DNA of 64,000 nucleotides. It comes from Ampelocalamus luodianensis. Lineage: Eukaryota; Streptophyta; Magnoliopsida; Poales; Poaceae. Under the pieces are notes generated by a model. That model was not told the DNA's origin. It saw only the letters and a program-made list of their open reading frames with translations, and did not search any database. A program made the translations under genes and the position numbers. The stretch covers positions 84,013,020 to 84,077,019 of the forward strand of contig CM070634.1 in the NCBI GenBank assembly GCA_036346255.1. The letters run 5' to 3'. Below are positions 1 to 9,617 of the stretch, piece by piece; positions within the stretch are counted from its first letter, which is position 1, and each line of letters opens with the position of its first letter.

Positions 1-543
1 AGTTAGAATCTTTTATCCATATGCAAAACTTGCTTTATGCTGAAAATTGACTAGTTTAGTAGCCTTCCCTTGATACTTACATGCATCTTTATTTTTTTTT
101 AAAGTCTCGCGAGTACAACTTTGTACTCTAACAATGTCTATTTGTTCAGGTGAGAACGACGAGTGCAACGACTTTAACTCCAGTTGGTTGCTTGTGGGAT
201 TGTGGGCATACCAACTCGGTTATTCCCTTTTTATTTTATGTTTATCTTCCGCTGCAATTTATTTGGGTTAATTAGATTTGGCCGATCGGCCCTCTTTTGC
301 AACCTTGTACTATAAGGTGCTATTTAAATGATGTTGTAATTGATTCTTTTATTCTTGTATATTGTGTATGGATGTGATTGCAATGTTGTGTACTAGGATA
401 TGTGCATGTTAGCCACTGATCCTTGGGAGCTAGCATGTGACACATATCCGGGTCACTCGGAATCGTGTGCGTCTCACGTTAAGTGTTGCGTTTACGGCGT
501 AATCACTTAGCTTGATACGGATCCGATCTCGGGGGTCCTCACA
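1..543 (+). repeat. 3' part of gypsy 5' LTR
   Basis: This stretch matches 49168-49710 almost base for base, with about a dozen substitutions counted by eye, and ends at the same CA dinucleotide. The PBS follows four bases later. Most of the 4.66 kb LTR is outside the window on the left. Confidence 0.95.
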
Positions 544-547
544 GCGT

Positions 548-559
548 TGGTATCAGAGC
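548..559 (+). other. Primer binding site of gypsy element (tRNA-iMet)
   Basis: TGGTATCAGAGC is the complement of the 3' end of plant initiator methionine tRNA, the usual primer of plant LTR retrotransposons. It lies four bases after the LTR end. Confidence 0.95.
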
Positions 560-1177
560 CATACTGACTGTAGGTTAAAGCCATAGCAATGGACGTTAAT
601 AGGATTTTGAGTTACAAAGAAAATTTTCAAACTATCAAAAGTTTGACAAAAATGTTAGTATTATAATTCCTTTGTTTCTTACCCATCCTAGCATGTAATT
701 CTTACCTCACCATTCTTTTGATTTGTACAAAATCATTTTTCTCCATTACTCGTCTCTCTTTTCCAACAATAGACACGTTAAGTAGTCATCGGTAAAGAGA
801 ATTGGTGGGAGAACGAGGAGTCGATGCCTTGCTGCGATATTAGGATTAAATTAGGGTTTGTCCTTAGGTATTATACACCCTAATGTTATTACATAGCTTG
901 TAGACGCTGGATTTTATAAAGATCATTTGCTCTCTTTCATTCCAAGTAGTTGTGCATCACCTACGGGCGGGTTGTGTCGCAACTATGTCGAAAAACTAAT
1001 CGTGTTTTCATTTGTATTTTGTGCTGTCCACCTGGGCTCTAGCACCCCATTTCTTGATGCATAAATGTGTTTTCTTCGTGCATTCATACTAGGATAAGTT
1101 ACCCCTGCAGCCAATTACTTACCTTATACTTTTCCTTTTCCTTTTTGCCGGTTGCTAACAAGTTGTATGGCAACAGG
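560..1177 (+). other. Gypsy leader between PBS and gag
   Basis: About 620 bases without a convincing coding frame. It corresponds to the untranslated leader where packaging signals are expected, but no specific structure stands out. The likely gag start is the ATG at 1178, because the frame from there runs through the gag-pol frame with only in-frame stops. Confidence 0.6.
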
Positions 1178-2300
1178 ATGTCGGGTCCTCAAACTCGTTT
1201 GATGTCGGAAGTAATGGAGGACTCACAGCCTGTGGGTTCTCAAATCACCTTTGCTCAACCCCTGAATCCTTAGAGGCATAATCCGGAGCACCCCGACCCG
1301 CAATTTTAGCATGTGGGTCGGCAAGAAGAAGTGGCTCCACCTCAGCCATCTGTGGCCGATGTGTTGATCCAGATGGAACGGAGTCAGCAAGACCAAACTC
1401 TAATCTTGCAGCATATTACTCATAACACCGCCAATGCCCAAGGTGCTCAAATGGCAGCGGGAGGAGCCGATCTTTATGGCTCCCGGTTTGCTGATTTTCT
1501 GAAAACGAAGCCTCCCGTGTTCTCTTGTTCTGAGGATCCTCTCGATGCTGATGATTGGCTTCGGAGCATCGAACGAAAGTTGATCATTACTCAGTGTGCC
1601 AATAATGAGAATGTCTTTTACGCCTCCAATCAACTCGAAGGGGCCGCTTCTGCCTAGTGGGACAATTTTTGCGCCATGCAGCCCACCAGTCACGTTCCAT
1701 CATGGGACGAATTCCGGATAGCTTTCCGTGAGGCACATGTTCAATTGTTTGGCTCGTTACGCTCCAGACGATGTTTCCACCGATGCAAGGAAGCCAGACC
1801 AGTTCTTGAATGGACTATCGGAAGAGTTGCAGCTGACACTCGCTGTACATGATTTCCGTGACTTCCAACAATTGGTTGATAAGGCTATTATAGTGGAAAA
1901 TAAGATGCAAGCGGTTGCAGAATCGCGAAAGCGTAAGAAAGTTGCACAAATTTTAGCAAGCTGCAGCTTTCAAGAACCGCGTGCTTGGCAGCCCTCTCTT
2001 CCTGATTTTCAGGACTTGGCATCTCCAGTATCTCCTATGCAAGTGTCTCATCCACCTCCTCAAGAGATCCAGCAAGGGAAGGTCAGAAAGCAGAAGAAGG
2101 TGCAACCCAACTGGGCCACAAAGTCCACGTGTTTCACTTGTGGCAATCTAGGGCATTTTGCAAGTCACTGTCCAGTGAAGCACCAAGCCCATCTCGGTCA
2201 GCGCCAAGACCTTGAAAACTCCCTTGTTCAGCGGCCTGATGTCACTTTTCAGAAGCCCGGTCGTGCTCATGTCAACCATGTCACCGCCGAGGAAGCGTAG
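1178..2300 (+). pseudogene. gag: gag (capsid/nucleocapsid) of gypsy element, broken
   Basis: Gag forms the virus-like particle and binds element RNA. The central part (about 1450-1900) reads as a Retrotrans_gag-type domain, with a W-L-R-S-I-E-R-K stretch and a later L-A-R-Y-A-P motif. Near the C-terminus at 2131-2172 is a zinc knuckle C-F-T-C-G-N-L-G-H-F-A-S-H-C, the CX2CX4HX4C pattern of nucleocapsids. In-frame TAG stops lie at 1271, 1307, 1655 and 2298. Around 1736 the reading frame changes, and compared with my memory of the family a block of roughly 40 codons appears to be missing, so an internal deletion is likely. Gag and pol appear to share one reading frame after 1728. The start at 1178 is chosen for frame continuity. 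Confidence 0.85.
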
Positions 2301-3194
2301 GAAGCACCTGACATCGTGTTGGGCACTTTTCTAGTCAATTCGACTCCTGCGACCGTGTTGTTCGACTCTGGAGCCTCTCATTCTTTCATGTCCAGAGGTT
2401 TTGCTACACTTCACAACATCGCACTCAGCTTGATGCCTACACCTATGATGATACAATCGCCAGGTTCAGAAATGAGAAGCATTCACGAATGTCGGGAAGT
2501 TGAAATTAATATTAAAGGGGTGAAGTTTCTGGCCAATCTTATTGTGATAAATTCAGCGGGCCTTGATGTTATTCTTGGGATGAATTGGCTGTCCAAGAAC
2601 TATGGTCAAATTGATTGTGCCCGCAAAGTTATCACTCTTACAAGTCCTCTTGGCTTTCTAGTCGAATTGGTGCCGAAATTGGAGCATCCTCATCTCTATG
2701 CCCTTAGCGGCAAAGAATTGCCAGATTTGAGTGAAGTTCCAGTGGTATGTGAGTTCCCGGATGTTTTTCCCGAGGAACTACCGGGCATGCCACCCTCACG
2801 AGAAGTTGAATTCGTGATTGAGCTGCAGCCCGGAACTACTCCAATATCAAAACGGCCTCATCGAATGCCGCCAAATGAGTTGGTTGAATTGAAGAAGCAA
2901 CTCGCAGAACTTCAAGAGAAGGGTTTCATTAGGCCGAGCTCCTCTCCTTGGGGATGCCCGGCTATATTTGTGAAAAAGAAGGACCACAGTCTACGGATGT
3001 GTGTTGACTATCGTCCATTGAATGAGGTCACCATCAAGAACAAGTATCCACTTCCACGGATTGATGATTTGTTCGACCAAATGAACGGTGCTCGTATATT
3101 CTCCAAAATTGACTTGAGATTGAGCTATCATCAAGTTAGGATCATATCTGAAGACATTCCCAAGACGGCTTTCTCAACTCGTTATGGCTTGTAT
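2301..3194 (+). pseudogene. pol: gypsy pol, part 1: protease and N-terminal reverse transcriptase
   Basis: The aspartic protease is marked by L-F-D-S-G-A-S-H-S-F at about residues 12-21 of the frame opening at 2316, followed by the I-L-G-M-N-W-L flap/core motif. The RT follows with R-P-H-R-M-P-P, the F-I-R-P-S-S-S-P-W-G motif, the V-D-Y-R-P-L-N block and F-S-K-I-D-L-R, which carries the first catalytic aspartate. The frame is open across the protease and RT start. It is cut at 3194 by the CACTA insertion, which occurs directly after an R-Y-G-L-Y motif. The coding sequence resumes in frame at 13299 once one copy of the TAT target site is discounted. The only upstream stop in this frame is the TAG at 2298. 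Confidence 0.93.
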
Positions 3195-3227
3195 CACTAC
3201 TACAAAACAGGCTATAGTAGACACCCC

Positions 3228-3620
3228 ATCACAGACGGGTTAATTTGAAACCGTCTGTGTTGGCTCTGTTGGGCGCGGCATTTGTTTTGCCGGCCTATCA
3301 CAGACGGTTCTTATTAGTAACCGTCTGTGATAGGCACATATCACACACGGTTCATTAATACAACCGTCTGTGAAATATCACAGCCGGTTCTATTAATAAA
3401 CCGTCTGTGATAATCCTCCATATCACAGACAGTTTATTAATAGAACTGTCTGTGATATTGCACAGACGGTTGTGTAGATAAACCGTCTGTGATAATCGTC
3501 CATATCACAGACGGTTTATAAATAGCACCGTCTGTGATATTTCACAGACGGTGCTTTTAATAAACCGTCTGTGATATATGCCTCACAGACAGTTCATATT
3601 TTGAACCGTCTGTGATATCC
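3228..3620. repeat. CACTA 5' subterminal repeat array of paired inverted motifs
   Basis: About nine copies of TCACAGACGGTT are each followed 8-10 bases later by the inverse AACCGTCTGTGA, so each pair can fold into a hairpin. These are the expected binding sites for the element's DNA-binding protein. Single-base variants such as CAGACAG and CAGCCGG are present. Confidence 0.92.
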
Positions 3621-3625
3621 TCGCG

Positions 3626-3634
3626 CTATAAATA
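3626..3634 (+). promoter_or_regulatory. TATA box of CACTA transposase gene
   Basis: CTATAAATA lies directly after the last subterminal repeat and about 720 bases before the first transposase codon. A purine-rich GAGAGAGAG/GGAGAAGG leader follows at 3700-3780. A GT at about 3818 and a TAG at about 4346-4349 could bound a 5'-UTR intron; that is a guess from consensus only. Confidence 0.7.
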
Positions 3635-4351
3635 CCTGGAGTACCCCTGCCCTTCCCATTTCTGCCCTTTCCCAGATAAAGCCCACTGCACCGCCGACAG
3701 AGAGAGAGAGGGGAGGAGAAGGAGAGGAGAAACGGAGGGAGAAGGAGAGGAGAAAGGGAGGGAGAAGAACAGCAATCTGAAGAGATCAATTTGGTTTTTT
3801 CGTCGTGAGCTCCGAGGGTAACAATCTTTATAACCCAATTGAGATATTGTAGAATATGCTAAGCATCGATCGCATGTATAAGAGCCGAAATGGGAGTGGG
3901 TACTTCCATAGCATCGGGTAACTATACGTGAAGAGGGAATTGTACGGATTTCGCAACTGCACCAAGGAATAATAAAAAAGCACACAAAGTAGTAAGTAAG
4001 GAATTAATCCCATTATTAGGAATGCAATTATTAGCTATTTTGAACAAATCCCGAAACTCTACCCTTTAGAGCATCTGCAATTTACTTGCTTAATTAGCCG
4101 GTTTGAATGGTTAGATTTGATGCTAGGAACCGATTCCACAAGTGGAAGCTGCCTATTCCGAAGCAAAACTCTAGGAGCCGATGCAAACTTTTGCATCCGG
4201 ATGTAAGGGAATAGAATAATATTTTTCATTGGGTGGTTGGAATAATATTAAAGTTCTGTGAGGGGGAAGGAAATGGAGAGAGAGAGCGCGGTTGAGAGAG
4301 ATTTTATTAATCTAATTTGACACTATATATTTTGTTATATGTGTAGCGTAG
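3635..4351 (+). other. CACTA transposase 5' leader, non-coding
   Basis: Untranslated region between the TATA box and the first transposase codon. It contains a GA-rich tract (3700-3780) and then AT-rich sequence with a second GAGAGAGAG tract near 4274-4290. No reading frame with recognisable protein features is seen. Confidence 0.5.
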
Positions 4352-7300
4352 ATGGACCGAAACTGGATGTATGGTGTGAACCGTGTGAGTCAAGAGTACA
4401 TTAATGGCGTGGTTGCTTTTAGAAGAGCCGCCGAGCAGGATATGTTGAAGAAGGGGATAAAATTTATGTATTGTCCATGCATTGATTGCGGTAATCTGAA
4501 GATATTTACCAACCCGGCGCAGATAGAAGCACACTTGATTCGAAGGGGTTTCAAAAAAGGGTATACATGTTGGACCAGTCACGGTGAAGAGCGATAGGAA
4601 GTTAGTAATAACGACATCGCCGAGGAAGTCAACGATATGCCGGATGTCAACGATATGCCGGATGTAGACTGTGCTTTTGATGAGGATAGGTCACACGATG
4701 ACAATCTGGATCGGATGCTACGCGATGCGAAGAGAACTACGATGAGAGAGTTTTGTAAATTCGAGCGCTTAATGGAGGACTCGGTGAGACCTTTGTTCCT
4801 CGGCCGCAAGCGGAATATACAAGGTTGTCAACCGTGATTGAACCGCTTAAATTAAAAGCAAGCAATGGTTGGTCCGATAAGAGTTTCACGGCGTTGTTAG
4901 GTCTCCTAGCAGACATTCTTCCGGAGGGAAACGTGTTGGTCAACACCACCTACCGAGCAAAGAAGGTTCTTTGTCCATTGGGAATGGAAGTAGAAAGAAT
5001 ACATGCATGTCCGAACGATTGTATCCTCTACCAGTAAAGAGTATGCGGACATGCATGTATGTCCCGTGCAAAGCATCCCGATACAAGCGTCGAGAATCGC
5101 TAGGTTGAAGCAAGGACCTCTGCTAAGATGTTGTGGTATCCGCTCGTGATCCCACGTTTGAAGCGTTTATTTGCGAACCCAAAAGAGGCAAGATTGGTGC
5201 GTTGGCACTCGGAGGACCGTAAGAAAGATGGAAAGCTAAGACACCCTGCTGATTCTGCTCAGTGGAGAAACTTCGATCGGAGCTTCGAAGAGTTCGGTGT
5301 AGAACCAAGGAACATAAGGTTAGAGTTGAGTACAGATGGAATGAATCCTTTCGGTAACATGAGCAGCCGACATAGCACCTGGCCTGTGAATCTATGCATG
5401 TACAACCTTCCTCCTTGGCTGTGTATGAAGCGGAAGTACATTTTGATGTCACTACTTATCCAAGGGCCGAAACAACCTGGGAATGATATTGATGTGTACC
5501 TAGCACCATTGTTGGAAGATCTTGTGACAACGTGGAACGAAGGGTGCAGTATGGGATGCGTACAAACGAGAGAACTTCACTTTACACGCCATGTTGTTCT
5601 GCACCATCAATGATTTTCCCGCCTGGTAACTGTCAAGCCAAGACAAAAGAAGCCAAAGCTTGTCCGCACCGCTAGATGCTACTGAGAGTATATGGCTAAA
5701 CAACTCGCAAAAAGCGTATACGCGTCACCGTAGGTTCCTTCCCAGGAGTCACCCATACCGAAAGATGAAGAAACAATTCGACAGAAATAAGGAGGACGGT
5801 TCAGCTCCTAGGGCTTATAGAGGGAAAGATGTCTATGATATGGTTAAGGATATCGATGTTGTGCTTGGGAAGGGACGTCAATTAAGAACCCGTCAGAAGA
5901 ACATCTGGAAGAAGCGGTCAATTTTTTGGGACTTGCCTTATTGGGAGCACTTAGAAGTTCGCCACTGCATCGACGTCATGCATGTGGAGAAGAATGTATG
6001 TGATAGCTTGATTGGTCTCTTACTGAACATTAGTGGCAAAACAAAGGATGGTGTTAACGCACGGCGAGACTTAGTCGATATGAACATAAGGACCGAGTTA
6101 GCACCGCAAGAGACTGATACAGGACGAACGTACCTCCCCCCAGCTTGCTACACTCTGTCCAAGGCCGAGAGAAATGAACTGTGCCAAAGCTTGCATGGTG
6201 TGAAAGTCCCGTCTGGTTACTCTGCTAACATTAAGAAACTTGTTTCTATGCAAGATTTAAAATTAATTGGTATAAAGTCGCATGATTGTCATGTGCTGAT
6301 GACACAAATGCTTCCTGTTGTAATTAGGAGTATCTTGCCGAACAAGGTTCGAGTGGCAATCTTGAGGCTATGTTATTTCTTCAACTCAATTGCTCAGAAG
6401 GTCATCGATCCCCAAGGACTAGATGCTCTGCAGGCCGAGGTGGTGACGACTCTATGTCATCTTGAGATGTATTTCCCTCCGTCATTTTTCGATATCATGG
6501 TCCATCTCATTGTTCACCTTGTGAAAGAGATAAAGATATGCGGCCCTGTGTTCCTACGTCATATGTACCCGTTCGAGAGGTACATGGGAATTCTCAAGTC
6601 CTACATACGGAATCAATCTCGACCGGATGGCAGCATCGTCGAAGGTTATGCAACGGAAGAGGTCATTGAGTTCTGCTTCGACTATATGGCTCAGGTGGAT
6701 CCAATAGGTGTGCCTCTATCTCGTCATGAGGGGAGACTGGATGGTATCGGGACCATCAGAAGGAAATCAATCACTCCCGATTTGGATACATACGCTCAAG
6801 CCCATTTCATGGTCTTGCAACACATGACCGAAGTGTCCCAGTACATCGACGAGCACAAAGACATGGTACGCCAACAGAATCCAAACCGGTCGGAGGTTTG
6901 GATCATGAGAGAGCACAACCGTCGGTTCAATGAATGGTTAAAGGTGCGAATCACTGGGAGGTCATCAAGTGATGATACATTGCTATGGTTGGCACAAGGG
7001 CCACAATTTACAATTGTCACATGGCAAGGATATGACATAAATGGGTACACATTTTATACGACAGCTCAGGATAGGAAGAGCACAGTCCAGAATAGCGGTG
7101 TCCGCATAGATGCATTCAGATCTGAGTATGGTGAGGAGCTCGTACTATGGGCAAATAGAGGAGATATGGGAGCTCGACTACGTGCTTTTCAAGATCCCCC
7201 TATTTCGGTGCCGTTGGGTCCATCTCCCACAGGTGAAGGTTGACAAGTACGGCGTCACTACCGTGGACCTTGAACGTGTCGGATACAAAGACGAACCATT

Positions 7301-7541
7301 CGTACTGGCTAATCAAGTTGTTCAAGTATTCTATGTAACCGACCCGGCAAATAAGAAACGCCACGTAGTTCTTCATGGAAAAAGAAGGATTGTCGGAGTT
7401 GAGAATGTAGTGGACGAGGAAGAATACAATCAATTTGACGAGTTGCCTCCTTTCGGAGATGGCATCAGGCTCGAGGAAGAACCTAGTGAGGAAGCTAGCT
7501 ATATGCGCGCCGACCATCATGAAGGGATATATTTTAATTAA
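4352..7541 (+). pseudogene. CACTA TNP2-type transposase, broken by frameshifts
   Basis: This is the enzyme that cuts and moves CACTA elements. The start at 4352 (M-D-R-N-W-M-Y) opens a Transpos_assoc-like N-terminal domain with a Cys/His cluster (Y-C-P-C-I-D-C-G, then H-L-I-R-R-G-F). A Transposase_21-like core follows, about 4890-6000, with L-S-T-D-G-M-N-P-F and later D-L-P-Y-W-E-H-L. The long frame 5660-7243 continues through a DUF4218-like region (C-H-L-E-M-Y-F-P-P-S-F-F-D, P-F-E-R-Y-M-G). A DUF4216-like region (V-D-L-E-R-V-G-Y, W-E-L-D-Y) runs to 7541. The coding path needs frame changes near 4820, 5570-5660 and 7130. There is a TAG at 4595 and further stops around 5035-5105. It is a decayed gene rather than an intron-containing one, because domain order is unbroken across the shifts. 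Confidence 0.92.
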
Positions 7542-7784
7542 GAATTTAATCCATTGTAATTAATTTATTCCATAACGTCATGTGTTATGGACTTGTAATC
7601 TCTCATATATTTTGATATTGATGTCAATGTGGACGTTCATCGTAACCGACAATTGGTTTTTGAAGTAAAATGTGTTATGAGGTTGTCATCATATATACTT
7701 GTCACCAGGACTTGTAATCTCTCATATATTTTGATATTGATGTGAATGTGGATGTTCATTGTAATTGACAATTGTCAGGAGCTA
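7542..7784 (+). other. Downstream region of transposase gene
   Basis: AT-rich sequence after the transposase stop. It contains a direct duplication: the phrase beginning ACTTGTAATCTCTCATATAT occurs near 7590 and again near 7709, about 119 bases apart, each followed by GATATTGATGT. This could hold the transcript end, but no clear terminator is recognisable. Confidence 0.5.
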
Positions 7785-8085
7785 TCACGAGCGGTTCTAT
7801 TATATAACCGTCGTGATAATGAATCACGATGATTCTAATATAGAACCGTCGTGATATGAGATATCTCGAGCGGTTCTATTTAAGAACCGTCTGTGATAGC
7901 CCGACAAAACCTGATAAGAGTTTATCACAGACGGTTCTATACACAAACCGTCTGTGATATAAGTTTATCACAGACGGTTTAAATAAGGCCGTCTGTGATA
8001 TGGAAGTATCAAAGACGGTTATTAGATAGAGTCGTCTATGATTATCTATCAAAGACGGTTTTATTAAATAACCGTCTGTGATAGC
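7785..8085. repeat. Internal CACTA subterminal-type repeat array
   Basis: Seven or so paired motifs of the same TCACAGACGGTT / AACCGTCTGTGA type as at the ends, but located 4.6 kb inside the element between the two genes. The first pairs are more degenerate (CACGAGCGGTT, CGTCGTGATA). A CTTATAAGG TATA-like word follows at about 8089. It could be a second promoter with transposase binding sites, or a scar of two joined elements. Confidence 0.88.
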
Positions 8086-8159
8086 CTCTTATAAGGTGGG
8101 AACCGCTAGGGTTTTCCTCACTCGTCCCTTCCTCTCCCGCACCCGAGTTTATCGCGCGC

Positions 8160-8720
8160 TCCTTTGCCTCCTGTAGGGCTCCCGTTCACCGCCGCCTCCG
8201 ACCTCGACACTGCCGCCCCGACCTCGGCGCCGCCGCTCCCGACCTTGGCGCCCCCGACCTCGACGCCCCCGACCTCGGCGCCGCCGCTCCCGACCTTGGC
8301 GCCCCCGAGCTCGACGCCCCCGACCTCGGCGCCCCCCACACCGGCGCCCCCCGACACCGCCGCCTCCGACCTCATCGACCGACACTAGGTTGTGCTCTTA
8401 CTCGTCACCTCCTCTCCCTCGCACCTCCCTTGCTCTGTGATGGGTTCTGTTGATGCTCTGTGATGGGCTCTGTGATGGGTCCGACCTCGGCGACCGACAC
8501 TAGGTTGTGCTCTTACTCGTCACCTCCTCTCCCTCGCACCTCCCTTGCTCTGTGATGGGTTCTGATCATGCCTTGTTGATGCTCTGTGATGGGCTCTGTT
8601 GATGCTCTGTGATGGTTCTGATGATGCCTTGTTCATGCTCTATGATGGTCTCTGTTGATGCTGTGTGATGGGTTCTGATGATGCCTTGTTGATGCTCTGT
8701 GATGATAGTCAAAATCTGAA
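8160..8720. repeat. GC-rich and CTCTGTGATGG minisatellites upstream of second CACTA gene
   Basis: From 8200 to 8370 an imperfect unit based on CCCGACCTCGGCGCC recurs. From about 8430 to 8710 a unit close to TGCTCTGTGATGGGTTCTG recurs. A longer segment beginning GACCGACACTAGGTTGTG is duplicated at about 8378 and 8486. The open frames here on both strands are low-complexity products of the repeat. Confidence 0.85.
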
Positions 8721-9617
8721 ATCATATAGATATTTACAAACAGACTTGAGCTCTTGTACTCTTTGTTTTGCAGTTATAGCGGAATTAAGATACACTTGTA
8801 TGTTTTCTGTGATGATAGGCGAAATCTGAAATCAAATAGATGATTAGAAACAGGACTTGAGCTTAAGCATATTTCTATTCTCAATCTGTCAATTAGGCTT
8901 ATTGTTAATATAAATTTGTGAATTATTCTGAAGACATATGATTAGATGTTCTATTTATAGAATGCTTTATGTGTTGTAGTTTGAGCTCAAGATCTGTTTT
9001 GTAAATATCAAAATTGATTGGTGAAGAGATTTTGACAGAGGACTGAGATTGCAAAAACTATGTAAGATTGTCTTATGCAATCCGTCAACTGAGAGCAATT
9101 TGTGAGCAAAAAATGCATTTGAGGGTTCGTTTTGATTGCCATGGCATCTTAAATGCATTTTCTTCTAATTTTGGATATATCAATTAACTGATAACCTCTC
9201 ATTCTACACATGTAAGATTGTTGTTGCGATATGACTCATTTAGCAATTGTATTTTTTTGTTGAGTTGTGACTTGGTTCATTTAACTGCAATTGCATGTGA
9301 TCTTTCTGTAATAGCTTTTGTGTTTAGTCGCTCAATTATGCTCATTTGAGGATGCAACATTGTGCCCTTACATTAATATTAATTGTTTTCATGGAGAAAT
9401 CATGCTGTTAGGAAGCAATGTGGTGTCAGTGTGTTGAATTTTCATGGCTGCTCTTGAGTTATTACACTAGATCATTCCATTGTTTGCATTAATAAGAAAA
9501 GAATGCTCAGTCACATCTTTTGGTATCGATCGGTTTGTTTTCTTCAGTGTGCTTAACCTCGGCCTGGCACGGTAGTAATATATCTCAAACTAATTATATA
9601 GATAGCAAGTAAGCGAG
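8721..9617 (+). other. Leader/intergenic stretch before TNP1-Ulp1 gene
   Basis: AT-rich, with no coding frame I can support. Two similar blocks (about 8700-8750 and 8810-8865, each around GATAGTCAAAATCTGAAATCA-type sequence) suggest a tandem duplication. It probably contains 5'-UTR and perhaps an intron of the gene that starts at 9618. Confidence 0.45.

Noticed and set aside
548..559. tRNA gene fragment
   Set aside because: The sequence is only the complement of the tRNA 3' end and sits at an LTR border, so it is a primer binding site. The same applies to 17677, 34041 and 60768.
3228..3620. Regular short repeats resembling a CRISPR array
   Set aside because: The units are inverted pairs without unique spacers of constant length, lie at the end of a CACTA element in plant DNA, and recur at its other end.
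3583..4013. Minus-strand ORFs of 61-119 codons at the CACTA left end
   Set aside because: They arise from subterminal repeats and the GA-rich leader read backwards and have no protein features.
7785..8085. Border of a second complete CACTA element
   Set aside because: No CACTA/TAGTG terminus or 3-bp duplicate is found near the array, so it is listed as an internal array, with fusion as an open possibility.
8118..8388. Pro/Ala-rich or Gly-rich proteins on either strand
   Set aside because: All frames are open because the GC-rich minisatellite lacks stops; amino acid content simply follows the repeat unit.
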